Assembly (NCBI GenBank): GCA_964554215.1
Contig: CAZKND010000032.1
Span: forward strand, 1-13,479
Direction of reading: 5' to 3'
Length of the DNA stretch: 13,479 bases
Source: CAYLJV01 sp964554215
GTDB lineage: Archaea > Hadarchaeota > Hadarchaeia > Hadarchaeales > JAGGTB01
Every line of letters starts with the position of its first letter. Within the stretch, counting starts at the first letter, position 1. This document shows, one piece after another, positions 1-7,008 of the stretch. The notes beneath the pieces were generated by a model. The model worked only from the letters and a program-made list of their open reading frames with translations. It was not told where the DNA came from and did no database searches. The translations under genes and the position numbers were made by a program.

Positions 1-95
1 TTGGAGATCCGTTCAAAGATACTTCAGGGCCTGCGCTTAATATTTTGATTAAGCTCATGGCAATGGTTTCGCTGTTGTTCGTCCCTATACTGTAA
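1..95 (+). CDS. hppA: Membrane-bound ion-translocating pyrophosphatase, C-terminal fragment
   Basis: Only the last 30 codons are inside the window, read from base 3 to a TAA at 93-95. They begin GDPFKDTSGPALNILIKL and end in a hydrophobic stretch (MAMVSLLFVPIL). The GDPFKDTSGP(S/A)LNILIKLM signature is the strongly conserved C-terminal end of membrane pyrophosphatases, which hydrolyse cytoplasmic PPi and pump H+ or Na+ across the membrane. The residues that decide K+ dependence and ion specificity lie upstream and cannot be read, so the subtype is open. The gene converges on the flavin-reductase gene; the spacer 96-201 has T-rich stretches but no clear structure. The family call is firm despite the short length. 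Confidence 0.88.
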   Translation, partial: GDPFKDTSGPALNILIKLMAMVSLLFVPIL

Positions 96-201
96 GGTAT
101 TGGTGACAATTTCCAGGTTTTTTATCTATTTTGAGTTTTACTTAACAGCACTTTTCAGTATAAGTTGCTAAAAGCAAAGGGAAATAGGGTATAGTAGATT
201 T

Positions 202-750
202 TTATTTCCTATCTATGAGAACTGAATTGTTAGTTATGCTAAATTCTTCTCCGGTTATATGTCCTACTGAACCTAGTTTTTCCAGATTAATTCGATTGTC
301 TTTGACAGCGTTTTCTTTTGTCGAGATGTTTACCACTTTGCCGACTAATAGCTGATGGTCACCTGTTTCGATGTCTTTTTCGTAGACGCATTCTATATTA
401 ATGGGTGCTTCTTTAACGCTTGGAGATTTTACATCTCCTGATTCGGATTCCGTCAATTCGACTTCTTCAAATTCACTAATGTCGCTTTCCACTGAGATTT
501 CTGATTTTATTCCCTTTTTCATCCAGTTTTTAGTTAAAGGGGCGACGACGAAATCTCCTGATTTTTTAGCGTTTTGAATTGTATCCTTCCCTTTTCCTAC
601 AGATATTCCTAGTAAAGGTGGATTGAATGATAGGGGAGTGGCAAAACTATAAGGTGCCACATTGGAAATATCATTTTCGTCGATAGTGGATACACAAACT
701 GTAGGTCTAGGAGCGATTAGCTTGTAGTAATTTTTTGGGTCGAAATCCAA
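202..750 (-). CDS. Flavin reductase-like (FMN-binding split barrel) protein
   Basis: 182 residues, the usual length for single-domain flavin reductase-like / flavoredoxin proteins. The N-terminal part (residues about 10-60: LIAPRPTVCVSTIDENDISN, then APYSFATPLSFNPPLLGISV) has the family pattern PRP-x-V-x-V(S/T)T, followed by a 'N-x-APYSF' strand-turn and a 'NPP' turn; these form the FMN-binding split barrel. Members bind FMN and act as flavin reductases or electron carriers; the physiological partner cannot be told from sequence. The start is TTG at 750, chosen because GAGGTG lies 6 nt upstream (762-757) and the protein begins directly with the conserved domain. A T/A-rich element around 783-800 is the likely minus-strand promoter. 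The middle (about 85-115) is rich in Glu and Ser, probably a surface insertion. No neighbouring gene explains its role. Confidence 0.8.
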   Translation of the reverse strand: MDFDPKNYYKLIAPRPTVCVSTIDENDISNVAPYSFATPLSFNPPLLGISVGKGKDTIQNAKKSGDFVVAPLTKNWMKKGIKSEISVESDISEFEEVELTESESGDVKSPSVKEAPINIECVYEKDIETGDHQLLVGKVVNISTKENAVKDNRINLEKLGSVGHITGEEFSITNNSVLIDRK

Positions 751-862
751 TTTTTACACCTCAAATTTAGTTAATTATTTCTTAGATAAAAATTTTTAAA
801 TTTTCAAAGGTTTTTGTGTTGAGAGGTAATGTTATCCTTTCTGTTTAGGTTTCTTGTGGCTG

Positions 863-1345
863 TTAAACCTCTTTTTTCATCACTATTGCGTTAGCGCCGT
901 CAGGATAATATCCTTCTATTAGTTTTTTCTCCTCAAAGTCCCTTTTCCGATAGAATTTTTTGGCTCCTTCGTTTTGAACTCTAACTTCTAGTTTAATCTC
1001 TTTGACGTTTTCTTTTTTGAGATGACCTCTCCAGGTATTCATTAGCGCTGATCCTATACCTATACGTCTTGAATCTTTTCTCACTGCTATTTTTAGTAGA
1101 TGAGCTTTCTTCTTAGCCTTGAGTTTTAGAATTTTTATATCTCGTTCCATTTTTGAGATTAAATATCCTAGTACTTCGTCATTCATAGTTGCTACAAGGA
1201 ATATTACGGAGTCTTTGTCAAGTATATGTTTGAATGATGCTAGAGGCCAGGGAGAAGGAAAGTTTTTGAGTTCAATTCTCTTTATTTCTTCTAAATCTTT
1301 CTCCTTACATTTTCTAATATTAAATGCATCCTCTTTTCCGCTCAT
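863..1345 (-). CDS. rimI: RimI/Ard1-type GNAT N-acetyltransferase
   Basis: 160 residues of the GNAT fold. The acetyl-CoA pyrophosphate-binding loop is RRIGIGSA (residues 93-100, the R/Q-x-x-G-x-G/A motif), and the C-terminal part has FYRKRDF (131-137) and YYPDGANAIVM (146-156). These are typical of the RimI/Ard1 branch, which acetylates protein N-termini; archaeal members have relaxed specificity. The N-terminal IKRIELKNFPSPW also matches the branch (E...F..PW). The ATG at 1345 is preceded by CAGGTG at 1360-1355, 9 nt upstream. The next gene on the same strand (the SIS protein, ending at 1432) lies 86 nt upstream, so co-transcription is possible but not shown. The native substrate is unknown. 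Confidence 0.85.
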   Translation of the reverse strand: MSGKEDAFNIRKCKEKDLEEIKRIELKNFPSPWPLASFKHILDKDSVIFLVATMNDEVLGYLISKMERDIKILKLKAKKKAHLLKIAVRKDSRRIGIGSALMNTWRGHLKKENVKEIKLEVRVQNEGAKKFYRKRDFEEKKLIEGYYPDGANAIVMKKEV

Positions 1346-1431
1346 TATGATTTACACCTGGCATGTCGGTAGGATTGATTTTTCATTCTCGTTGTATAAA
1401 TTAAAATTGAGTTCTGGATTTCTCTGGGTGT

Positions 1432-2622
1432 TTAGGTCAATTGTGAGTGTTTGTTTTCTACGGCCTTCAAAGATATTTTCTCTTTTTCAACTAGTGAGTG
1501 AATGAATGCTTCCATGGCTATGAATGACCTAATTTCGTACAGGGATTGCATGGGGTTTTTTGGAGGGTCTTCGAGTTTGTTCCGATCTCTTATTCTTTTA
1601 CGTCCGGGTATTTCCAGGTAAGCGTCTGATATTTGTCCTAGGGGTGATTCTGGGAAACTTGTAACTGCAAAAATGTTACCTCCTACTTCTTTTATAGGTT
1701 CCAAGGTTTTCTTCCAGAATTTTTGGCCGGATCCTGAGAATATTATTGTCAAGTCTCCTTCTCTAGCTGCAACGTTCCCTGCGTCCTTGTAATAATTTAT
1801 GAGTCTCTCTTCGTTTTTCCCTGCGCAGTGGGAGAGTCTGATTGAAAGGGCTCTAGCTATTACCCCTGAGAGTTCTAGACCGCCTATAACAATTTTGTTG
1901 GGAAGTGTTTTCTCTTCTCCTCTGTCTAGATAGTTTACCGGTTCTGGAAACATTTCATAAAGTTTTTGAAATTGTTTCGGTGAGGGATCAAAATCTTTTA
2001 CTTCTCCCCAAAACTCGTCGTGAAATTCCATCACTGGTTTTGCGGTTACAGCGCTTCCTATTGCATCAATGATGAACTCTAGAGAATATAGTTCTCCAAG
2101 TGTTCCCCCAAGTGTGAGTGGTTCATGGTGTCCGGTGAACTGTCTTTCCTGGTATTCCGTCCGATCATTTTTGCTTTTTCCCGGTATTTTGACTATAAAT
2201 CCGTTTGTTTTATCTGATATTTTTCCGAGAGTGGAGTTTTCATTATTAGTTATAGCTACAACAGGTGTGGATTTAGATATTGGTTTGTAGGCAGATTCAG
2301 CATAATGTATCGTTCTATCGGTTTCCCCTGAGGATGAAAGGGCTACAACCATGTCTTCTGTTCCGTATTCGTAGGGAATTGAGGAATCACTTGAACAAAA
2401 AGTTTGTTTATCGTTGGCTTTAATCAGCCTAGTCGCAAAATTAGCCATCTCTTCTTGTCTTCCTGTACCAGCCCAGATTACTCTTTCGCTTTTTCTTACT
2501 AAGTCGATAAATTTCCTGGCGTTTTCGACATATTCCTCTTCTTTTTCTTCGTTTGGATGGGAACTGATCTTCTCTACACTTTTCTTATAGACTTCAGGTA
2601 TTTTTTGAAATGGGTTTGTCAT
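1432..2622 (-). CDS. Tandem SIS-domain protein, 6-phospho-3-hexuloisomerase-like
   Basis: 396 residues from the ATG at 2622. Two SIS (sugar isomerase) domains in one chain. Domain 1 (about 30-195) has a WAGTGR nucleotide-fold loop (50-55), SSSGET (96-101) for sugar-phosphate binding, and TLGELYSLEFIIDAIG (174-189). Domain 2 (about 225-396) has IVIGG, FSGSGQ (295-300), a second SLYEIRSFIAMEAF helix and the C-terminal KHSQLT. The GELYSLEF / LYEIRSF helix and the terminal 'xxHxxL' resemble 6-phospho-3-hexuloisomerase (PHI, ribulose monophosphate pathway), normally about 180 residues with one SIS domain. This looks like a duplicated PHI-type protein; exact substrate unknown. Alternatives are the bifunctional phosphoglucose/phosphomannose isomerase family or a sugar-phosphate sensor. 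An in-frame ATG at 2643 exists, but the best TATA (2652-2666) would start transcription near 2633, downstream of it, so the second ATG was chosen. No Shine-Dalgarno precedes it, which suggests a very short leader. Confidence 0.72.
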   Translation of the reverse strand: MTNPFQKIPEVYKKSVEKISSHPNEEKEEEYVENARKFIDLVRKSERVIWAGTGRQEEMANFATRLIKANDKQTFCSSDSSIPYEYGTEDMVVALSSSGETDRTIHYAESAYKPISKSTPVVAITNNENSTLGKISDKTNGFIVKIPGKSKNDRTEYQERQFTGHHEPLTLGGTLGELYSLEFIIDAIGSAVTAKPVMEFHDEFWGEVKDFDPSPKQFQKLYEMFPEPVNYLDRGEEKTLPNKIVIGGLELSGVIARALSIRLSHCAGKNEERLINYYKDAGNVAAREGDLTIIFSGSGQKFWKKTLEPIKEVGGNIFAVTSFPESPLGQISDAYLEIPGRKRIRDRNKLEDPPKNPMQSLYEIRSFIAMEAFIHSLVEKEKISLKAVENKHSQLT

Positions 2623-2638
2623 ACAATTGATAATTGTA
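2622..2638. promoter_or_regulatory. 17-bp perfect palindrome at the SIS gene start (candidate operator)
   Basis: TACAATT-GAT-AATTGTA: two perfect 7-bp arms around a 3-nt centre. It lies between the minus-strand TATA-like element (2652-2666) and the chosen ATG (2622-2620), where the transcription start is predicted. This position suits an archaeal repressor operator that blocks polymerase. It could also be chance in AT-rich DNA. Confidence 0.45.
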
Positions 2639-2651
2639 GGCATATAAGATA

Positions 2652-2666
2652 AATTTTTATATTTTA
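2652..2666 (-). promoter_or_regulatory. TATA-box region of the SIS gene
   Basis: Read on the minus strand this is AAAATATAAAAATTT, a good archaeal TATA-like element. With the usual 25-27 bp spacing it puts transcription start near 2633, giving a leader of about 10 nt to the ATG at 2622. Confidence 0.5.
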
Positions 2667-2782
2667 GCCTGTCTGAATTGGATTTAAACCGTTGATTAGA
2701 GGGGTCTTTGTTTTAGAATCTTCAAGTTTATCAAAAAAACTAGTAATAATTGGTAAATAAAATAGGTAAGGTGAGAGTGTAA

Positions 2783-3679
2783 ATGGAGTTGAAACCGCGA
2801 TGCATTCCTTGTGAAGTTGAAGGGGCTTACGAACAGGTTGAAATGTCTACTGATGACGAGGATGTAAAACTAGAAGCTCTCCGTTCCGCTTTGAATAGAA
2901 TTCATTCTAAATCTTCAGAGGAGATACCTCCCGCTGAGTTAGGTACAGAGAGAAATAAAGTGATAAGGAATGTGACTTCTAATCCAGATCCTTACTCCGA
3001 GGTAAAGGAAAAGATGAATGACAATGCTAGAAAGTTAGAATCCATTGCAAAAGAATATATTCGTGAGGGGACTGGTGAGGAAGATAGGTTAAGAAGGGCC
3101 GTTAAAGTGGCTGCAGTTGGTAATTCGTTTGATTTTAGTGTTTCAGAGCATTCTCTGGATTTTGAGACTGTTGAAGAAGAGTTTAAAGAGAATTTGAATA
3201 GTGGGTTAGCGGTTGATGATGTCGATTTGGTAACGTCAAAAATTTTATCGAGTGATGAGATTCTCTATCTCCTTGACAATCCTGGGGAGGCGATAATGGA
3301 TAAGTTGCTCATCGAAATGATAAAGGAGACGAATAACGGAGTAACTGTTAAGATTGGAGCCAGATCTGCACCTGTGCAGGATGATATTACAGTTGAGATG
3401 GCAAAGTCTTTGGATTTTCAAGAAGTTGGAGAAATTTTACCATCAGGTCGTTCAACTGGTTTTAATCCGTCTAAGTGTCCGAAGAAGATTAGTGCTTTTT
3501 CTGAAGAGGCTGATTTGATCTTGAGTAAGGGCCAGGGTAATTATGAGATTTTATCGGAATACGAGGATTTGTTTTTTGATAAGCTAGTTTATCTTTTGAG
3601 GGCAAAATGTACTCCTGTTAGCAATTCTTTAGGGGTTTCTAAGGGTTCTACTGTTGTTTACTCTGTTGGTGGAAAGTAG
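2783..3679 (+). CDS. DUF89 metal-dependent damage-control phosphatase, archaeal CxxC type
   Basis: 298 residues, full length for archaeal DUF89 (ARMT1-like) proteins. Features in order: N-terminal CIPC (Cys7, Cys10), as in subfamily I, where these cysteines are thought to hold a metal; GNSFDF (113-118); the catalytic LLDNPGEAIMDK block (163-174; Asp165, Asn166, Glu169 and Asp173 are the expected metal and substrate ligands); VKIGARSAP (189-197); and ILSKGQGNYEIL (246-257) near the C-terminal metal and phosphate site. Characterised DUF89 enzymes are Co/Ni/Mg/Mn-dependent phosphatases acting on damaged or excess phospho-metabolites, including phosphopantetheine derivatives and sugar phosphates. 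The substrate here is not determined; the CoA kinase gene elsewhere in the window only hints at CoA chemistry. The ATG at 2783 is supported by AAGGTGAG at 2768-2775, 7 nt upstream. The gene is divergent from the SIS gene and ends 2 nt before the stop of the convergent phosphatase gene. Confidence 0.85.
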   Translation: MELKPRCIPCEVEGAYEQVEMSTDDEDVKLEALRSALNRIHSKSSEEIPPAELGTERNKVIRNVTSNPDPYSEVKEKMNDNARKLESIAKEYIREGTGEEDRLRRAVKVAAVGNSFDFSVSEHSLDFETVEEEFKENLNSGLAVDDVDLVTSKILSSDEILYLLDNPGEAIMDKLLIEMIKETNNGVTVKIGARSAPVQDDITVEMAKSLDFQEVGEILPSGRSTGFNPSKCPKKISAFSEEADLILSKGQGNYEILSEYEDLFFDKLVYLLRAKCTPVSNSLGVSKGSTVVYSVGGK

Positions 3680-3681
3680 TT

Positions 3682-4080
3682 TTATTGATTTATTTCCTTG
3701 ATTTTGCTCTTTATACTTTGAAATGCTTCTTCGGGCGATACGTCAGGATTTATTGGATCCTCGATGTCCCAGTTTTTCACTTTTTCAGGGCGGATGTCAA
3801 AATTTTCCAATAAATGTTCTTTGTGTTCTTTTTCCATAACTATTACTTGGTCCGATTTTTCTAGGTATTTTTCGCTAATTTTTTCCGGCTTTGTTTTTAC
3901 GAATTTTTCACTATCTTCTTTCTTTAGGAGTTCTATTGCATTACTGGCTATTTTTCCAGCGGGTTTTATACCTGCAGACTTCGTATTTATCTCAGGTTTG
4001 TATTTTTTTGCTAAGGCTTCGGCTGTTGGGCTTCTGAAACTATTTCCGGTGCAGATAAAGTATATTTCCATTATAATCAA
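3682..4080 (-). CDS. Low-molecular-weight protein-tyrosine-phosphatase family protein
   Basis: 132 residues, typical for the family. The P-loop is CTGNSFRSP (residues 10-18): Cys10 is the nucleophile and Arg16 the phosphate-binding arginine of the C-x5-R motif. The general-acid Asp is expected in WDIEDP (104-109), most likely Asp108. Arsenate reductases of the same fold need two further cysteines; none is present after Cys10, so phosphatase is the better call. Family members dephosphorylate protein tyrosine or small phosphomonoesters; no kinase partner is adjacent. The start may be Met1 (4080) or Met4 (4071). An AT-rich element near 4100-4115 on the minus strand would give a nearly leaderless transcript starting around 4080. 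The stop is 2 nt from the stop of the DUF89 gene, so the two transcripts must overlap at their 3' ends. Confidence 0.85.
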   Translation of the reverse strand: MIIMEIYFICTGNSFRSPTAEALAKKYKPEINTKSAGIKPAGKIASNAIELLKKEDSEKFVKTKPEKISEKYLEKSDQVIVMEKEHKEHLLENFDIRPEKVKNWDIEDPINPDVSPEEAFQSIKSKIKEINQ

Positions 4081-4167
4081 GTATTCTTACCTGTGTTATG
4101 GATTTTAAAATTTTAGTTGGTGGTAATTGATTAAATGGGTATATTTTGCGAATTACTCTAAAACACA

Positions 4168-4180
4168 AATCTTTATAAGG
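4168..4180 (+). promoter_or_regulatory. TATA box of tfb
   Basis: AATCTTTATAAGG is close to the archaeal TATA consensus (CTTTATAA), with A-rich sequence just upstream as a possible BRE. It predicts a transcription start near 4200, leaving a leader of about 150 nt before the tfb ATG. No other equally good box lies closer to the gene. Confidence 0.7.
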
Positions 4181-4207
4181 GAGAAGTTAGATACATATAA
4201 TCACATA

Positions 4208-4336
4208 CAAGTGGGTAAAATAATTAAAGTTGTCATTTACCCCAATATTTCTGGTACCCCGTTGGAGAAATAATCAGTTCCTAACAATCTATGGACTGAT
4301 TAAGATATGGACTTAGTTGACGTAGCCACCCGCTTG
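4208..4336 (+). promoter_or_regulatory. Structured 5' leader of tfb, or an independent small RNA
   Basis: The leader can form a closing helix of 9 pairs between 4208-4216 (CAAGTGGGT) and 4328-4336 (ACCCGCTTG; one G-U pair), whose last base is the first G of the tfb Shine-Dalgarno (GGAGGT, 4336-4341). Inside it lie a hairpin TATTTCT/AGAAATA (4246-4252 with 4266-4272) and a strong hairpin of 10 pairs with one bulged T (4271-4281 with 4293-4302, 11-nt loop). The two hairpins share 4271-4272, so each would lose a pair or two if both form. Separately, GGGTAAA (4213-4219) can pair with TTTACCC (4236-4242), which excludes the closing helix. I recognise no known RNA family. It contains no convincing ORF. 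Pairings were found by eye; function is inference. Confidence 0.5.
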
Positions 4337-4347
4337 GAGGTAAAAAT

Positions 4348-5298
4348 ATGTCTGAATCAAAAATGAAAGAAAGAGCCCCTATTTCAGGGGAAGATAAGAA
4401 AGAATTGGAATGTCCCAGCTGTGAGGAAAGTGTTCAGATAAGGGATTATGAACAGAACACTATAATCTGTAATAATTGTGGACGGGTGATTAAAGATAAA
4501 ATTAAGGACAGAGGTCCAGAATGGAGAGCTTACGATCAAAAAGAGAAGGAAAGTAGGTCGAGAGGTGGACCCCCAATGAAAGAAACCATCCACGATAAAG
4601 GATTGTCCACACAGATTGACTGGAAAAATAAGGATAGTAAGGGTAAATCTATTTCTCCGGAAAAACGTTCGAAGATATATCGGATGCGAAAGTGGCAGAA
4701 AAGCACGAAGATGAATGAACAGAAAGATCGGAACTTATCGCTTGCTTTTTCAGAGATACAGAGGATGTCATCTCAACTAGGACTGCCTAAGAATGTTCGT
4801 GACGTCTCTTCGAAAATATACAGAGAAGCAGTTGATGAGGATTTGATTCGGGGTCATTCTATAGAAGGTATGGCTACCGCGGCCCTATATATAGCTTCTA
4901 GAAAAATGCAGGTGCCGAGAACCCTAGAAGAGTTTGCAGAAGTTAGTTATATGGATAAGAACGAGTTTTGCAAAAACTATAGATATATGGCGAGGGAATT
5001 GGATATAAACTTGCCACCAGCTGACCCTGTAAATTATGTTGCTAGATTTAGCAGTGATTTGGATATGTCTGGGGAAGTAAAAACTAGGGCGATAAGTTTG
5101 ATTAAGAAAGCTCAGGATGAGCGTTTGACGGTTGGAAAAGGTCCTTCAGGAATTGCAGCAGGAGCGATATATTTGGCGAGTAAGCTGGAAGGGAAAGGTA
5201 GGACTCAAAGTGAAGTTGCTGAGGCCGCTGGTGTTACAGAGGTAACTTTGAGAAATAGGTATAAGGAGATTCAAGAAGCTTTTGACTTGGATGTTTAA
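4348..5298 (+). CDS. tfb: Transcription initiation factor TFB
   Basis: 316 residues, the standard length. The N-terminal zinc ribbon uses Cys22, Cys25, Cys41 and Cys44 (CPSC...CNNC). The B-reader/B-linker follows with DRGPEWRAYD (54-63) and RSRGGPP (70-76), which enter the polymerase cleft and help open the promoter. Two cyclin-like repeats (about 124-215 and 222-312) bind TBP-DNA; the second ends in the helix-turn-helix QSEVAEAAGVTEVTLRNRY (287-305), which reads the BRE. TFB bridges TBP at the TATA box to RNA polymerase. The ATG at 4348 has GGAGGT 6 nt upstream, an unusually strong Shine-Dalgarno for this window. It is preceded by a long folded leader and converges on the radical SAM gene (41-nt gap). 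Whether the genome has further TFB paralogues cannot be seen here. Confidence 0.97.
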   Translation: MSESKMKERAPISGEDKKELECPSCEESVQIRDYEQNTIICNNCGRVIKDKIKDRGPEWRAYDQKEKESRSRGGPPMKETIHDKGLSTQIDWKNKDSKGKSISPEKRSKIYRMRKWQKSTKMNEQKDRNLSLAFSEIQRMSSQLGLPKNVRDVSSKIYREAVDEDLIRGHSIEGMATAALYIASRKMQVPRTLEEFAEVSYMDKNEFCKNYRYMARELDINLPPADPVNYVARFSSDLDMSGEVKTRAISLIKKAQDERLTVGKGPSGIAAGAIYLASKLEGKGRTQSEVAEAAGVTEVTLRNRYKEIQEAFDLDV

Positions 5299-5339
5299 GT
5301 GAGTAAAAAAGTTGAAAACCAGTGTTTTGGAATAGAAAA

Positions 5340-6974
5340 CTAGTCAAATGTAAGGTATTTCAATAATTCGTTTCCGGTGTTCTTGTTTTGGAACAAATGT
5401 AAGAATTCTTCTTTGCTTTTCGGGCGTTCTCTAAATATCTTCGCAGCTCGTTTGCTGCCTATTCCAGGCACTGCTTTCAATTCTTCAAAGCTAGCTTTGG
5501 GAACTTTTAGAGGATGGTGGATTCCGGTTATACTTCTATATCCATGATCTGTAACCATGATATTATAGTAGTTGTTTAAATCAAGAGGATATTCGACACC
5601 GATCAGGAGTGGATAGGTTCCTACTTGTCTACCAAAAGTTTTGTTTCCGTCCCTCTTTTCCATGAATACATTTTTGAGGACTGTTCCTTTTGGGAACATT
5701 TTCTCTAGAAGAGGTTTGTCGATTTCTACCCTCGTTTTTTCTTTGAACTTTTCGAATTTAGATTTATTTTCCAAGTAAAAATCTTCTTCATTGGATAATA
5801 CTTGTCTGATGTTTATTCTCCTTAACCATAGATCCTCATCTAACAGGCTTTTCAAAAATCTGAAGTTTTTATCAAAGGTTTCTTCTCTCTCGCCTTTTAG
5901 ACCTGCTAGAAAGTTTATCCCAGGTAGCAGTTTAGGCATTCCATTTTTTCCCCTTTCTCTACCTACTTCGTTTATTATTTCGACAGCCTTTCTAGTCATC
6001 TTGGGATTAGCATTTAGATTATTTTTCTCTATTACTTGAGGATCGGCAGATTCTAATCCCAGTGCGAGGATGTTTCCCGCGGTAGTGTATTTGACTAAAG
6101 TCTCGAGAATGTTTTTGGATTTTTTCGGATAGCTAGCTATTACTGCAGGATTAGCATTGTCAAGATGAAGAACTTCGATGTCGGGACAGGAATTCCAGAT
6201 TTTTTGAAAAAGTTCTCTTATCTCCGCCGGTTGAGGAATGGGGACCTCTCTCTTACCTACTTCTTTGGCTTTGTAGCTGAGAGTGCAAGATTGCCCTCCC
6301 AACCTGAAGTGCTTCACTCCTAAATCATATAGGGTTTCTACCTCTCTTACTATATCTTCCTGTTCTCTGAAATTTGGTTTTCCATATTTAGGTTCGGAGC
6401 AGAAATCACAACCACCGGTAAAGTATCTCGGACATCCTCGATACATACTCATCTCTGCAATCAGCGGGTCGGGATACATAGGATGTTTTCTTACTATTTT
6501 CGCTCCTTCAATCAGCCATCTCTCCTTTTCCTCGGGTTCTACCCACCTATCTTTAGGATTGTTTTTTAGAGAATCGTTAAAATAGGCAGATAAATCCTTC
6601 TTCACGATATGGTCAAAATCCTCGATATCTTCATATCTTGCTAACGGCCCCCCTAGATATGTTTCGCAGTTTTTTCTTCCTATCTCTCTAGCTTCCCTTT
6701 TGGATAGAGGAGTGCCGCTCAGATATTTTCCGGGGACCGTCACCCCTCCATGGACCAAGATTATTTTGCTATCGGGCAGTTCAGAGACTCTGTATTCATC
6801 TGCTGTGATATATTCCCATTCTAATCCCTTTTCTTCTAGGACCCCTGCTATCATTCTCGGTTCGGGTGAGATGTAAGGAGGCACTCCCAGCATGCTGGGC
6901 TCATCTACATATCCGTCTACGATGAGGACCTCGGTCTCATCTTCTCTTTCCCTGTTCCAAAAGCTATCTTTCAC
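5340..6974 (-). CDS. Radical SAM protein with C-terminal helix-hairpin-helix (COG1031-type)
   Basis: 544 residues from a GTG start. The N-terminal part (about 15-85) opens with VLIVDGYVDEPSMLGVPPYI and resembles a cobalamin-domain-like Rossmann region. The radical SAM cluster motif is RGCPRYFTGGCDFCSEP: Cys181, Cys189 and Cys192, spaced C-x7-C-x2-C rather than the standard C-x3-C-x2-C. It is followed by the TIM-barrel core with FRLGGQSC, ALGLES (the SAM-binding GxxxxD/E-like strand) and PGINFLAGL. The C-terminus carries a helix-hairpin-helix, VPGIGSKRAAKIF (about 502-514), a DNA/RNA-binding motif. This architecture matches the archaeal COG1031 family, whose reaction is, to my knowledge, unassigned; a nucleic-acid substrate is inferred from the HhH. 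Start: GTG at 6974, with AGGTGGGG just upstream (6984-6977); the in-frame TTG at 6989 overlaps the predicted transcription start. Confidence 0.85.
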   Translation of the reverse strand: MKDSFWNREREDETEVLIVDGYVDEPSMLGVPPYISPEPRMIAGVLEEKGLEWEYITADEYRVSELPDSKIILVHGGVTVPGKYLSGTPLSKREAREIGRKNCETYLGGPLARYEDIEDFDHIVKKDLSAYFNDSLKNNPKDRWVEPEEKERWLIEGAKIVRKHPMYPDPLIAEMSMYRGCPRYFTGGCDFCSEPKYGKPNFREQEDIVREVETLYDLGVKHFRLGGQSCTLSYKAKEVGKREVPIPQPAEIRELFQKIWNSCPDIEVLHLDNANPAVIASYPKKSKNILETLVKYTTAGNILALGLESADPQVIEKNNLNANPKMTRKAVEIINEVGRERGKNGMPKLLPGINFLAGLKGEREETFDKNFRFLKSLLDEDLWLRRINIRQVLSNEEDFYLENKSKFEKFKEKTRVEIDKPLLEKMFPKGTVLKNVFMEKRDGNKTFGRQVGTYPLLIGVEYPLDLNNYYNIMVTDHGYRSITGIHHPLKVPKASFEELKAVPGIGSKRAAKIFRERPKSKEEFLHLFQNKNTGNELLKYLTFD

Positions 6975-7008
6975 TTCCCCACCTACCAATTAAAATGAAA
7001 GAGGAATG

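Noticed and set aside
180..209. GGAAATA/TATTTCC inverted repeat around the flavin-reductase stop as an intrinsic terminator
   Set aside because: Only 7 A/T-rich pairs with a 16-nt loop and no good T-run after it; expected by chance in such DNA, and archaeal termination does not rely on hairpins.
1119..1505. Plus-strand open frame of 128 codons
   Set aside because: Lies antisense over the rimI gene, with low-complexity Ser/Phe/Leu composition typical of the complement of Lys/Glu-rich coding sequence. The same reason removes the antisense frames over the SIS, tfb, radical SAM, coiled-coil and ribosomal genes.
3682..4080. Low-molecular-weight phosphatase as an arsenate reductase (ArsC)
   Set aside because: Only the P-loop cysteine is present; the two further redox cysteines of thioredoxin-linked ArsC are missing, and no ars genes are nearby.
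4200..4340. tfb leader as a C/D-box or H/ACA guide RNA or tRNA-like gene
   Set aside because: One CTGA is present (4296-4299), but there is no RTGATGA C box, no 3' ACA with the proper stem spacing, and no tRNA T-loop (GTTCRA) or acceptor arrangement.
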